Assembly (NCBI GenBank): GCA_910583615.1
Contig: CAJTXP010000016.1
Coordinates: 1-64,000 of the forward strand
Source of the DNA: an uncultured Lachnospiraceae bacterium
GTDB taxonomy: Bacteria > Bacillota > Clostridia > Lachnospirales > Lachnospiraceae
Direction of reading: 5' to 3'
Length of the DNA stretch: 64,000 bases
Part shown: one piece after another, positions 41,646 through 51,442 of the stretch
Position numbering within the stretch: position 1 is the stretch's first letter
Layout of the letters: each line of letters starts with the position of its first letter
Notes under the pieces: model-generated
The model's input: only the letters and a program-made list of their open reading frames with translations
The model's database searches: none
What the model was told of the DNA's origin: nothing
Translations under genes and position numbers: made by a program

Positions 41646-42989
41646 TTATTCTTCACCGACCGCCCCGACCTGCTCGCCTGTGCTCAGGGTAATATCCATC
41701 ACTTTTTCCACGTATTCTGCATTTTCCAGTCTCTGAATCGTGATGGAGATCGTCTCACCGGACGAATAGTAGCCTAATGTATCTCGAAGCTGACTGTAAC
41801 CCGTAATGCGGGACCCGTCCAGTTTTGTAATGATGTCGCCTTTCTGCAAACCGGCATTCTCAGCAGCGCCGCCTTCCGTAATCGTGCTGATATAGACGCC
41901 TTCCGGCATTCCATAGCTTTTGGATGCATCTGCCGTCACATCCACGCCGGTAATTCCAAGGTACCCTCTTTTCCCTTCTTCGACCAGATCTCTGGTCGTT
42001 TTATTCATCAGGTCTCCGATAATCGTTTCTACATCGCTGATGGGAATCGCATATCCCATGCCTTCCACATCCTCCGATATAAACTTCACAGAATTAATCC
42101 CGATCAGCTCCCCTTTACTGTTCAGAAGCGCACCGCCGCTGTTCCCCGGGTTGATCGCCGCATCTGTCTGAATCAGGCGGTTTGTAATCGTCATCCCGTC
42201 CGCTTCCACGCTGACTTCACGGTTCAGAGCGCTGACAATGCCCGACGTTACAGACAGGCCGTATCCATATGCGTTTCCGATCGCAACTACCGGCTCGCCG
42301 ATCTCCATGGAACTGGAATCACCGATCGTAGCAATTTTAATAATATCCAGGGTCTCCTGCGGGATATCTGAAACCATTACGGCGATCACTGCCAGGTCTT
42401 TTCCCGGGTCTGTTCCTTTTACTTTGGCGGAAATCACATTGTCTTCATCCGCTGCTTCTCCGTCAGAATTAAAATAAACGCTGATTTCATTGGCATTGGA
42501 TACCACATGATTATTGGTGACGATCAGGATCTCCGTATCATTTCTTCCAATAATAATGCCGGAACCGCTGGACTGGCTCTCCTGTTCGTAAGTACCGAAA
42601 AAAGTACGGAATTCCATCGTTCCCACATTGGTGATCGACACCACGGACGGCATACAGTTCGTAACGATATCTGACACGTCATAGACATCCGAACTGCTGC
42701 CTGCCACGGTCGTCGCAGGCGTTGTGGCATTGTTGTTCCCGGCTTCCTCCGTCGTCACGGCGTCTCCCAGCATCTGTTTTCCTATATAATTGGTTCCCAT
42801 GAATGCCGCGCTGGATACGCTTCCGAATACAAGGGCAAGCACCAGGCATTTTGCCACCGTCTTTCCAAACCCGCCCTTTTTCTTTTTCTTTGGCTGATTC
42901 AGATTCTCTGAAGAATCATAGTGAATATAGCCGCCGTTTGTATCATAATAACTGCCTGATTTTGCATGTTCATTTAAATTATCATACAT
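41646..42989 (-). CDS. HtrA/DegP-type S1C serine protease
   Basis: 447 residues. A 40-residue cytoplasmic tail with KKKKKGG, one TM helix (about 45-65), the trypsin-like domain with triad H161 (TNNHVVS), D198 (GKDLAVIAV) and S284 (NPGNSGGALL), and a C-terminal PDZ (from about 345, GYLGITGVDV). Membrane-anchored outside the cell; degrades misfolded secreted proteins. It is single in its transcript. Paired direct repeats at 43045-43064 in its upstream region resemble a response-regulator site, as for CssR-controlled htrA in Bacillus. Confidence 0.94.
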   Translation of the reverse strand: MYDNLNEHAKSGSYYDTNGGYIHYDSSENLNQPKKKKKGGFGKTVAKCLVLALVFGSVSSAAFMGTNYIGKQMLGDAVTTEEAGNNNATTPATTVAGSSSDVYDVSDIVTNCMPSVVSITNVGTMEFRTFFGTYEQESQSSGSGIIIGRNDTEILIVTNNHVVSNANEISVYFNSDGEAADEDNVISAKVKGTDPGKDLAVIAVMVSDIPQETLDIIKIATIGDSSSMEIGEPVVAIGNAYGYGLSVTSGIVSALNREVSVEADGMTITNRLIQTDAAINPGNSGGALLNSKGELIGINSVKFISEDVEGMGYAIPISDVETIIGDLMNKTTRDLVEEGKRGYLGITGVDVTADASKSYGMPEGVYISTITEGGAAENAGLQKGDIITKLDGSRITGYSQLRDTLGYYSSGETISITIQRLENAEYVEKVMDITLSTGEQVGAVGEE

Positions 42990-43044
42990 GATTTGTCTCT
43001 CCCTTCTGTCTGCTTCCTTAATGGTTAAATCTACTATAACAGGG

Positions 43045-43064
43045 AATTGTGATAGAATTGTGAT
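43045..43064. promoter_or_regulatory. Direct repeats upstream of htrA and the DUF3048 gene
   Basis: AATTGTGAT occurs at 43045-43053 and again at 43056-43064, 11 bases apart, the spacing typical of OmpR-family regulator half-sites. It sits in the divergent region between htrA and the DUF3048 lipoprotein, so it could serve either. Confidence 0.45.
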
Positions 43065-43180
43065 TAAATCTTTAAAAAACTTTGAAAATGGTGTATACTG
43101 TTAGAGTCTCATGACTGACTGCACGTTTTCGTGTGTAATCAGCAAATTTTAATAAAATTTGAGGAAAGGATTTGTATTAC

Positions 43181-44299
43181 ATGAAGAAAAAAACGTTACT
43201 GCTCTTTTTATCTGCCGCTCTTGCCTGCAGCATGCTGACCGGCTGCGGCGGCAAAGACGAAGATGTAGCTCCTGTTGTCACAGACATATCAGAATCAGAT
43301 GAGTCGGAAGAGGAACCGGAGGAGCCGGAAGAGGAAGCAGAAGAAGAACCGGAAGAAACCCGCGAAGGCATGTACCGCAGCGAACTGACCAATGAATGGA
43401 TCGATGAAGCGCTTCAGAGCCAGCGTCCGGTAGCCATTATGGTGGATAATGAAAAAACAGCCCTTCTCCATTACGGACTTACACAGGCTGATATTGTATA
43501 TGAGATGATGAACAGTACCGCCAACGGAGAGATCACGCGCTTTATGGCTCTTGTCAAGGACTGGGAAAGCATTACCCGCTTCGGCAGCATCCGAAGCGTA
43601 CGCCCGACAAACTTTATGGTTGCGCCGGAATATAATGCAGTGGTTGTTCACGACGGCGGCCCCTTCTATATTGATCCTTACCTGAAGAATCCCTGGGTAG
43701 ATCATTTAAGCGGAGGCTTTGCCCGGATCAACAATGGAAAATCCAGAGAGTTTACCGAATATGTTACCACCGGCGAGATTGCAAAAAGAATGGATTCTGC
43801 AGGAATTTCCACGGAATATAATGAATATTATCCAGGACCGCACTGGCAGTTTGCGAGCGAATCCAAACCGGTTGACCTGTCCGCCGCTTCTGACTCCATG
43901 GACTGTACGCTGGTTGATCTGCCTTTCGGACACAATGGTTCTCAGCTTGACTATGATTCTGCGAGCAACACCTACCTGTATTCCGAGTACGGCATGAAGC
44001 ATACGGATCCGGAAAACGGCGACAAGCAGCTTGCCTTCACCAATGTCCTGCTTCAGAATGCAACGCATACCCAGTATGACCAGAACGGCTACATGCAGTT
44101 CAACATACTGGAACAGACCGGACGCAGCGGTTACTACATCACCGGCGGAAAAGCGATCCCCGTCACCTGGTCCAAGGGGCATGACATGGATCCGACCCGC
44201 TTCTATGATATGGAAGGAAATCTGATCACGCTGAATACCGGCAAAACCTATATTGCTCTTGTATCAGATTCCCGTTGGGATGAACTTGTACTGGAATAA
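43181..44299 (+). CDS. DUF3048 (YerB-like) lipoprotein
   Basis: 372 residues from ATG 43181; a TTG at 43172 is closer to GAGGAAAGG and is an alternative. The signal peptide ends in LTGCGG, so it is lipid-anchored. A very acidic linker (rich in E, about 30-65) is followed by the DUF3048 domain: QRPVAIMVDNEKTALLHYGL at its start and PGPHWQF mid-way. The family is secreted and uncharacterised; the fold suggests a surface-binding role. TATACT lies about 80 bases upstream. Confidence 0.9.
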   Translation: MKKKTLLLFLSAALACSMLTGCGGKDEDVAPVVTDISESDESEEEPEEPEEEAEEEPEETREGMYRSELTNEWIDEALQSQRPVAIMVDNEKTALLHYGLTQADIVYEMMNSTANGEITRFMALVKDWESITRFGSIRSVRPTNFMVAPEYNAVVVHDGGPFYIDPYLKNPWVDHLSGGFARINNGKSREFTEYVTTGEIAKRMDSAGISTEYNEYYPGPHWQFASESKPVDLSAASDSMDCTLVDLPFGHNGSQLDYDSASNTYLYSEYGMKHTDPENGDKQLAFTNVLLQNATHTQYDQNGYMQFNILEQTGRSGYYITGGKAIPVTWSKGHDMDPTRFYDMEGNLITLNTGKTYIALVSDSRWDELVLE

Positions 44300-44329
44300 G
44301 CATTCCCGTACATAAACAGGAATATACGT

Positions 44330-44355
44330 ATGGGGCCGTTGTAAAACGGCCCCAT
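44330..44355. terminator. Bidirectional terminator
   Basis: ATGGGGCCGTT (44330-44340) and AACGGCCCCAT (44345-44355) form an 11-bp perfect stem with a GTAA loop. It lies 30 bases after the DUF3048 stop and 6 bases from the end of the convergent citrate synthase gene. Confidence 0.85.
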
Positions 44356-44361
44356 CATTTA

Positions 44362-45705
44362 TTACTGTTCCAGTTTTTTCTCTTTCATCACGCTCTTATA
44401 GGATGGGCGGATGATCTTGTTCATTCCGATGATCTCTTCGATCCGATGCGCGCTCCATCCCACAATTCTCGCTATGGCAAAGATCGGCGTGTACAACTCT
44501 ACCGGAATTCCGAGCATCTCATACACAAAGCCGCTGTAAAAATCCACATTGGGGCTGACGCCCTTATAAATCTTTCTTTTCTCTGCAATCAGCTCCGGCG
44601 CAAGCAGCTCAATATTATTGTATAACGCCATATCCTTCCCGCGGTTTTTCTCTATGGAGAGGCGCTCTACAAAGCCTTTAAACACCCGCTCACGGGGATC
44701 CGAAAGCGAATAAACCGCATGCCCCATCCCATAGATCAACCCTTTCCCGTCAAACGCCTTTCCGTCCAGGATCTGACTGAGGTAGTTCCGCACTTCTTCC
44801 TTATCTGTATAATCCTGGACATGTTCCCGAATATCGTTCATCATTTCCATGACCTTGATATTCGCCCCGCCATGCTTCGGCCCTTTCAGCGAAGACATGG
44901 CAGCCGCAATGGCGGAATAAGTATCAGAGCCGGAGGAAGTGACCACCCTTGTTGTAAACGTGGAATTGTTGCCTCCTCCATGCTCCATATGGAGCAGCAG
45001 CGCCACATCCAGCACCTTTGCTTCCAGAAATGTATATTTTTTATCCGGTCTCAACATCATCAGAAGATTTTCCGCTGTGGACAGTTCCGGGTTCGGTCTG
45101 TGAATATACATGCTCTCATCCCGTTCATAGTGGTTATACGCATGGTACCCGTACACTGCCAGCATCGGAAATACGCTGACCAGGTTCAGACACTGGCGGA
45201 TTACATTGCCCACATCATTGGAATCCATATGATCATCATAGGACGCCAGGGTCAGTATGCTTCGTGTCATGGAATTCATAATGTCCTTATTGGACGCTTT
45301 CATGATCACGTCTCTGGTGAAATTGGTAGGCAGTTCCCTTCCGCATGCCACCAGCTCTGAAAACTGAGTCTCTTCTTCCTTTGACGGTAACTCTCCGAAC
45401 AGCAGCAGATATGCCGTCTTCTCAAATCCAAAAGAATCCTCCGGTATACTGCGTACCAGATCCATCACATTGTAGCCTCTGTACCACAGCTCTCCATCAC
45501 AGGGAACCTTTTTCCCATCCTTCATCTTAAAAGATTCAATTTTGGATATGTTCGTAAGACCGGTCAATACTCCATTGCCATTGATGTCGCGCAGTCCGCG
45601 GTTGACACCAAATTCCTTAAACAGTTCATCAGAAATCGTGTCGTTCTCCACGCACAGTCTCTGATATTTCTCAGTAAATTCACTCCATTTTTCGTAATAT
45701 CCCAT
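44362..45705 (-). CDS. Citrate synthase
   Basis: 447 residues. Catalytic residues are visible: His in LHMEHGGGNNST, His in GMGHAVYSLSDPR, and Asp in SPNVDFYSGFVYEML. It condenses oxaloacetate and acetyl-CoA to citrate; methylcitrate activity cannot be excluded. It is the long, N-terminally extended form common in Lachnospiraceae. Monocistronic here (no aconitase or isocitrate dehydrogenase adjacent), with a GGGGGAA site before ATG 45705. Probably supplies 2-oxoglutarate for glutamate in a broken TCA cycle. Confidence 0.94.
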   Translation of the reverse strand: MGYYEKWSEFTEKYQRLCVENDTISDELFKEFGVNRGLRDINGNGVLTGLTNISKIESFKMKDGKKVPCDGELWYRGYNVMDLVRSIPEDSFGFEKTAYLLLFGELPSKEEETQFSELVACGRELPTNFTRDVIMKASNKDIMNSMTRSILTLASYDDHMDSNDVGNVIRQCLNLVSVFPMLAVYGYHAYNHYERDESMYIHRPNPELSTAENLLMMLRPDKKYTFLEAKVLDVALLLHMEHGGGNNSTFTTRVVTSSGSDTYSAIAAAMSSLKGPKHGGANIKVMEMMNDIREHVQDYTDKEEVRNYLSQILDGKAFDGKGLIYGMGHAVYSLSDPRERVFKGFVERLSIEKNRGKDMALYNNIELLAPELIAEKRKIYKGVSPNVDFYSGFVYEMLGIPVELYTPIFAIARIVGWSAHRIEEIIGMNKIIRPSYKSVMKEKKLEQ

Positions 45706-45809
45706 TCATTTCCCCCTTACTGTTGTATTATGTTTACTTACACATCTGTTATGTTAACATAACTTCCGGATAAATTCCATCTTTTTATATTTTTTTAAGA
45801 AAGTGCGCT

Positions 45810-47315
45810 TTACGATGCAGGAGGCTCAGCAGGTACTTCAACCGGAGCCTCAGCCGGCACTTCCTGTCCTTCTTCCTCCGCAGGCGGGGCTCCCTTCTCC
45901 ATCACGACCGGTTCTGTTCCCGGAAGATGGTAGCAGATCACCGGCGTTCCCTTCTCAATATTTTCATATATCTCTTTTGCCACGGACGGCGGCAGATTGA
46001 TACATCCATGTGAGCCGTTTGTTTTATAAATATTGCTGCCGAAGGAACCTCTCCAGCCGGCATCGTGCATGCCGATATTGCGATTAAACGGCATCCACCA
46101 GGATACCGGCGTCTGATAATTCTCTCCTGTCAAAGTTGCATTCCTCTGTTTGTAAGTCACTCCGTAGACTCCATCCGGAGTATCATAGCCTCTGGAAGAA
46201 TTTCCAGAAACAAAATCCGACTCCAGCAGCTTCGTTCCGTCCTTGTACAGGAAAAGATGCTGGGCGGTCAGGTTGATCTCCACATAGGTATCCCCATAGT
46301 CAGGCATCCCGTAACGGTCCGCAGTCTGATAATATACCGGCGTCCGTTCCCCGCTTTCTCCGCGCTCGATCATCTCCGTCAGTTCCTGAACTTCCTGGTC
46401 AGAATTCATCCACCACCCATAATCGCCGTTTCGAATCGTAACCTCTTTTCCATAACTCGTCATAAAAGTTCTTGGCCTGAAAATCGTATCATATTTTTTT
46501 CTAAGAGACGCCACAAAAGACTCTACCTGCGTTTTGTCCAGCGTCACATCCATATGGTCTGTACGGAGCCACCCGCTGATCGTCGCTCCGTCCAGAACTT
46601 CCTGCTGATCCCCGAACGTATAGGTAATCTGCGTGCCGGCATATTTCTGAAGTCTTTCAAGCATTTGGTTCAGTTCTTCATTTTCCGCAGTTACAGAAGG
46701 GGTCCGATAACATCCTGCCTCCTGAAGATCCGCCTGTTCTGCAAGAGAAGACACCGCCGACCGAATCGTCTCCAGCGTTTTCTGCGGGTCCAGCATATTT
46801 CCCTGCGTCTCCGGAACAATGACAAAGCCTTCTTCCGGCGAATATTCCGATATGTATGCATCCGTCGGCGCTGCTACAAAACCGCTCTCAAAACCTTTCA
46901 GATTTTTCACGCTGTTCTCCAGCTCCTCCTCATCATAGACGATGAGTCCCTCTGTCGTATGCTCCGTATTCTGCGGAAAAAGCCAGCCCCATGAGTTCTG
47001 TGACTTTAAGAGTTCCAGAAGCGGTTCTTCCGATGCATAGGCAAGTCCGATATCCTTCCCCTGAATTACTTCCTCCAGCGTTTCTCCGTTCTCCTGCCGT
47101 TCCGTCACCCGAAGATCATAGTTCTGTACCTGACTTTTCATTTCTTCTATGGTCATGCCTGATACATCAATCCGGTCAACGACCGTCCCAGGCAGAAAAT
47201 GACTCTGATAATAGAACAATCCACCGCCATAAACGGCCGATGCCACAAGCAGCAGTCCACATAACATCATCGGCAAAACAGGAAATCTTTTTTTTCCGTT
47301 CCTTTGTTCTTTCAT
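45810..47315 (-). CDS. L,D-transpeptidase with peptidoglycan-binding domain
   Basis: 501 residues. N-terminal membrane helix (about 11-35), a PG_binding_4-like region (about 45-300, DLRVTERQENGETLEEVIQG), then a YkuD catalytic domain with HDAGWRG and the SHGCINLP active site (Cys nucleophile). The tail after about 470 is low complexity, rich in Pro/Glu/Ala (PAEAPVEVPAEPPAS). It makes 3-3 crosslinks or attaches proteins to peptidoglycan outside the cell. Monocistronic. Confidence 0.93.
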   Translation of the reverse strand: MKEQRNGKKRFPVLPMMLCGLLLVASAVYGGGLFYYQSHFLPGTVVDRIDVSGMTIEEMKSQVQNYDLRVTERQENGETLEEVIQGKDIGLAYASEEPLLELLKSQNSWGWLFPQNTEHTTEGLIVYDEEELENSVKNLKGFESGFVAAPTDAYISEYSPEEGFVIVPETQGNMLDPQKTLETIRSAVSSLAEQADLQEAGCYRTPSVTAENEELNQMLERLQKYAGTQITYTFGDQQEVLDGATISGWLRTDHMDVTLDKTQVESFVASLRKKYDTIFRPRTFMTSYGKEVTIRNGDYGWWMNSDQEVQELTEMIERGESGERTPVYYQTADRYGMPDYGDTYVEINLTAQHLFLYKDGTKLLESDFVSGNSSRGYDTPDGVYGVTYKQRNATLTGENYQTPVSWWMPFNRNIGMHDAGWRGSFGSNIYKTNGSHGCINLPPSVAKEIYENIEKGTPVICYHLPGTEPVVMEKGAPPAEEEGQEVPAEAPVEVPAEPPAS

Positions 47316-47373
47316 AATTTCTCCGTTCCTCCCCGACCTTAATCTCGTTTTTCAGTATACCGTTTTCCAGCCG

Positions 47374-47408
47374 AAAAAACAACCGAAGGATGTCGGATGC
47401 CTTCGGTT
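47374..47408 (-). terminator. Terminator after the second hybrid kinase
   Basis: AACCGAAGG (47381-47389) pairs with CCTTCGGTT (47400-47408); on the minus strand it is followed by GTTTTTTC. It lies about 60 bases after the kinase stop at 47468 and before the L,D-transpeptidase start. Confidence 0.85.
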
Positions 47409-47415
47409 ATTACTT

Positions 47416-47449
47416 TTCACGGGACGGCGGTCTGCGTCCTGGGCCTGCC
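47416..47449. repeat. Fragment of the palindromic element terminus
   Basis: TTCACGG, GGCGGTCTGCG and GGGCCT follow the left end of the element at 7113-7148 in order, with several substitutions. No second arm is nearby, so it is a degenerate end. Located between the L,D-transpeptidase and hybrid kinase genes. Confidence 0.5.
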
Positions 47450-47467
47450 ATACCATGATTCTTTGAT

Positions 47468-50400
47468 TTACCCCAGTACGTTTTGCAACGTATCAAACAG
47501 ATTCTCAATATCAATCGGCTTTGCTATATGTCCGTTCATTCCGCATTTCAATGCTTCCTGCCGGTCTTCTTCAAAAGCATTTGCCGTCATGGCAAGCACC
47601 GGTATGGATGCCAGTCCCGGATCTTCCAGTTTACGAATCTGTCTGGTTGCTTCATAGCCGTTCATTACCGGCATCTGCACATCCATGAGGACCAGCTGAT
47701 AATATCCTGCCTTCGAAGCCTGCAGCATCTCCAGGGCAATCTGTCCATTACCCGCAACTTCTGTTGTAAAGCCTGCATCATTCAAAAGTTCTACGGCAAT
47801 CTCCTGATTCAGTTCGTTATCTTCCGCCAGCAGAATGCGTCCGGCGCGGAAGTTCATTGTCACGCCGAAACTTTTCTTATCGCCTGCCGCCTCTTCGCTG
47901 ACGATCGAATGCAGGCAGCTTCTGAGTTCCGACAGAAACAGCGGTTTACTGCAGAATGCAGTGACGCCGGCCTCTCTCGCCTCATCCTCAATCTCCGTCC
48001 AGTCATATGCAGTGAGGACAATGATCGGTACGTCCTCTCCCATCTCCTTTCGGATTCTGCGCGTAACCTCAATCCCGTTCATGTCCGGCAGCATCCAGTC
48101 GATCACATACACGCTGTAATCGTTTCCTCTCATGACTGCCTGGCGGGTACGCAGCACCGCCTCTTTACCGGACAGCGTCCATTCTGCACGCATTCCGATC
48201 TGCTGAAGCATATAGGATACACTGTCACAGGTGTTAAAATCGTCATCCACCACAAGCGCTCTTAAATCTTTAAACTGCGGAAGCTCTTTTGGCTCTCTGT
48301 TCTCTGTATTCAGACGGAATGTGAAAGCAACCGTAAATTCTGTTCCTACGCCTTCCCTGCTCCTCACTGTAATGGAACCATTCATCATATCCACGATATT
48401 TTTCGTAATGGCCATTCCAAGACCTGTTCCCTGAATACCGCTGATCGTAGTGTTCTTCTCTCTTTCAAATGGTTCAAAAATATGGGTTACGAATTCCTCA
48501 CTCATGCCGATCCCCGTGTCCCGAATGGAGAACTCATAATTTGCATAGCCTGCGGGAGCCCCTGCTTTTTCTGTAATCCGCATGCTGATCATGCCGCCGG
48601 CGCCGGTGTATTTGACGCAGTTGCTGAGAAGATTCAAAAGAACCTGATTCAATCTCAGCTTATCGCAGTAAATATCCTCATCCATTACATCCACGGTATC
48701 AATGTACAGCTCCAGCTGTTTTGCATGGACATCCGCCTGTACAATATTGCGCAGGCCATGCAGAATATCCGGCAGGCGGCATGGCTTCTCTTCCAGATGC
48801 ATCTTGCCGCTTTCGATCCGGCTCATGTCCAGCACGTCATTGATCAGACTCAGCAGATGATTTCCTGAAGTCATGATCTTCTTCAGATATTCTTCCACCT
48901 GTTCCTTCCGGTCCAAATGTGCAATCGCCAGCGCGGTAAAGCCAACAATTGCATTCATCGGCGTCCGGATATCGTGAGACATATTGGACAAAAAGGCGCT
49001 TTTTGCCTTATTGGCTCTGTTTGCCTGCAAAAGCGCATCTTCCAGCAGATTTTTCTGCTCCATCTCTCTGCGGATCTCCTCGTCCACACTGCAGAATCCC
49101 AGAACAACGCCCCGCTCTTCACTCCACTCTCCTGCACGCACTGCCTTCATCTGGAAGTATTCCATCTTTCCGTCCCGCATCACGCGGTAATTGACCGAAT
49201 GCATTTTCTTTTCTAACAGTTCTTTTTCCAGCGCTTCAGACGAAGCTGCCTGACGCAGCATCCCCTGGTCTTCCTCATAAACATACTTCTGTATATAGAG
49301 CTCCATGCTTTCCTGCAGTGATATGGCGCCGGAAAAAACACTCTCAAACATCTGTTCTTCTTCATCGATCCGAAGAGAACGCCCCATGCCCGTGTTCAGA
49401 TCAAAAAAGCAGACCAGGCCGTACTCAATGCTCAGCGCATGGACCAGTTCCATCTGACGTTTTTCATTCTCCTGTTCCTGCATCTTCTGGGCCGTACAGT
49501 CCAGAAGGAAACGCTGATAGAACAGCTCTCCGTTTTCTTTCAGAAGCTTTACATTTCCCATCACATGGATAATATCTCCGTTCTTATGCTGAACGCAGTA
49601 TTCCATACTGATGCTGTCTCCTTCTTTTTTCAGCGAACGGATGTATTCACGAAGTCTCTCTTTGTCTTCTTCCACAACAGACTGCGCTACCATGTCAAAT
49701 CCGTCTGCGAACAGTTCTTCCTGGGACTCATACCCCAGAATCTTAAGCGCGGCCTGATTCACGCTGAGAATACGGGACCCATCCATGGAATGAGTCATCA
49801 CTCCGCAGTCCATCGAAGTAAAAATCATTTCCAGAGTCCGGTTTTTCTTCATCAGTTCCTGTTCATATATGCGTTCCTGCGTAATATCGATTCCGATTCC
49901 CACCGTCCCCATCACGCTGCCGTCCAGATCATACAGCGGAGATTTATAGGTCGTGAGCAGCCTCGTACCATCTCCGGTCATTATGGTTTCTTCTGATATA
50001 CAGGTCCTCTTTGTGGTCATAACCTCTCTCTCAGACTCTATGCAGGCCGGATCATCATGCTCCACATCCCATATATATGCATGCCCCCGCCCCTGCACCT
50101 GCTGCTTCGTCTTATTGACCGTTCTGCAAAAGCTGTCATTCACCTTCTCGTGAATTCCTTTTTTGTCTTTATACCAGACCAGATTGGGAATATTGTTAAT
50201 GGTAGATTCCAGATAATGACTGGTCTCCCAGTAGTCTTTGCTCATTTTACAGGTCTGCTGCCACCTCAGAAACCGGAACGCGCTTTCCTCATCTGACATG
50301 GGCATCGTCCATATGTCCTTGATATGTACCAGATCGTCTGCCATAAGCAGTATCTGCTGTCTGTCTGCAAGCACAATAACCTCTGTTTCACTGCCCTTAT

Positions 50401-50602
50401 ATGCCAGCACCTCCCGCAGATTCTGCTGCGGCTCCTCCATATTGACAAAAATCACGTCTGCCTGTTCTGCCAGTGCCGCTTCCGGCTTCCCGCTTTCCAG
50501 ATATTCATGTGTAAAATATTCTAACGGAGACATCTTCTTAACTGTATCAAATACACTGCAATAAGGACCTGTGAAATAAAAACGAATATGACAATGATAC
50601 AT
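47468..50602 (-). CDS. PAS-containing hybrid histidine kinase with two C-terminal receivers
   Basis: 1044 residues from ATG 50602 (GGAGGAAGAAGA just before; a second ATG lies at 50617). Order: an N-terminal region of about 115 residues that looks like a receiver without its phospho-Asp, two or three PAS domains (NIPNLVWYKDKKGIHEKV at about 140; MDGSRILSVNQAALKILGYE), HisKA (SNMSHDIRTPMNAIVGF), HATPase (GTGLGMAITKNIV), receiver 1 (ALVVDDDF, acceptor in YVIDWMLPDMNG) and receiver 2 (LLAEDNELNQ, LVLMDVQMPVMNG). It has no membrane helices, so it senses a cytoplasmic signal. No DNA-binding output is encoded next to it. Confidence 0.92.
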   Translation of the reverse strand: MYHCHIRFYFTGPYCSVFDTVKKMSPLEYFTHEYLESGKPEAALAEQADVIFVNMEEPQQNLREVLAYKGSETEVIVLADRQQILLMADDLVHIKDIWTMPMSDEESAFRFLRWQQTCKMSKDYWETSHYLESTINNIPNLVWYKDKKGIHEKVNDSFCRTVNKTKQQVQGRGHAYIWDVEHDDPACIESEREVMTTKRTCISEETIMTGDGTRLLTTYKSPLYDLDGSVMGTVGIGIDITQERIYEQELMKKNRTLEMIFTSMDCGVMTHSMDGSRILSVNQAALKILGYESQEELFADGFDMVAQSVVEEDKERLREYIRSLKKEGDSISMEYCVQHKNGDIIHVMGNVKLLKENGELFYQRFLLDCTAQKMQEQENEKRQMELVHALSIEYGLVCFFDLNTGMGRSLRIDEEEQMFESVFSGAISLQESMELYIQKYVYEEDQGMLRQAASSEALEKELLEKKMHSVNYRVMRDGKMEYFQMKAVRAGEWSEERGVVLGFCSVDEEIRREMEQKNLLEDALLQANRANKAKSAFLSNMSHDIRTPMNAIVGFTALAIAHLDRKEQVEEYLKKIMTSGNHLLSLINDVLDMSRIESGKMHLEEKPCRLPDILHGLRNIVQADVHAKQLELYIDTVDVMDEDIYCDKLRLNQVLLNLLSNCVKYTGAGGMISMRITEKAGAPAGYANYEFSIRDTGIGMSEEFVTHIFEPFEREKNTTISGIQGTGLGMAITKNIVDMMNGSITVRSREGVGTEFTVAFTFRLNTENREPKELPQFKDLRALVVDDDFNTCDSVSYMLQQIGMRAEWTLSGKEAVLRTRQAVMRGNDYSVYVIDWMLPDMNGIEVTRRIRKEMGEDVPIIVLTAYDWTEIEDEAREAGVTAFCSKPLFLSELRSCLHSIVSEEAAGDKKSFGVTMNFRAGRILLAEDNELNQEIAVELLNDAGFTTEVAGNGQIALEMLQASKAGYYQLVLMDVQMPVMNGYEATRQIRKLEDPGLASIPVLAMTANAFEEDRQEALKCGMNGHIAKPIDIENLFDTLQNVLG

Positions 50603-50811
50603 TTCTTCTTCCTCCATGTACTCTGCAGATTACTGCTGCTTCACCTATGATAACATTCTAACAAGAGCAGGAAAACCTGTCAATAAACTTCATGGTTCTC
50701 CCGGCGGTTTGACAGTAAGATTTAAGAAACTTTTCAGTTTTCTTTTGATCAGAATCAGCGTATAATATCAGATATTGTAAATTCAATACGTATTATGAAG
50801 CGAGGTGCTTT

Positions 50812-51426
50812 ATGGAACTTTCATTCGGAGAACAGATAAAGATTTTGCTGAACAGAAAAAATATGACCATACAGGAACTGGCCGAGCTGTATGAACAGAC
50901 GACCGGAAATAAGATGTCCCGTCAGAATCTGGCGCAGAGACTGAAAAGGGATAACTTTCCGGAGCAGGATATGCGCATCTTTGCAGCACTGATCGGCTGC
51001 AGCGTTTCGATCCAGCTTGTACCTGCCGCATCAACAGCTGCTCTGACAGAACCGCTGCCGTCCATGTCTGCAGATATGACGGAGCCCGTCTTTTCATTTC
51101 CGCAAATGACCGTTCATGCTACCCTGACTCCACAGGAAAATGAAAAAAGCAGTCCGCCAGAAGACAGCGCTGATATTTCGGAACTGGTCCTTGACATTCC
51201 GGAGATATTTCGGAAGAAAAAGCCTCTTGGCGATATCAATCCCCTGACCGGTCAGGAATATCTGACAAACACCGTACGGCGTCACCCTTACATAGATGAC
51301 TATATTCAGGTTTATGACAGAACCACTCACGCCTGGTCTGATGTGGATGAGGATTACTTCTGGGATTTCCAGCAGAAAAAGAAACAGATGCTTGGCAAAG
51401 ACTATCAGGAACCACTGTTGATCTGA
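50812..51426 (+). CDS. XRE-like HTH protein with a C-terminal extension
   Basis: 204 residues. An N-terminal HTH (GEQIKILLNRKNMTIQELAE, recognition part MSRQNLAQRLKRDNF, about 5-50), a variable Ser/Pro/Thr-rich linker (70-115), and a C-terminal module with GDINPLTGQEYLTNTVRRHP and HAWSDVDEDYFWDF. I do not recognise the C-terminal module. TATAAT stands at 50761-50766, and GCGAGGTG precedes ATG 50812. It is transcribed away from the hybrid kinase. Confidence 0.75.
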   Translation: MELSFGEQIKILLNRKNMTIQELAELYEQTTGNKMSRQNLAQRLKRDNFPEQDMRIFAALIGCSVSIQLVPAASTAALTEPLPSMSADMTEPVFSFPQMTVHATLTPQENEKSSPPEDSADISELVLDIPEIFRKKKPLGDINPLTGQEYLTNTVRRHPYIDDYIQVYDRTTHAWSDVDEDYFWDFQQKKKQMLGKDYQEPLLI

Positions 51427-51442
51427 CGATTCTGCGAAAAAC

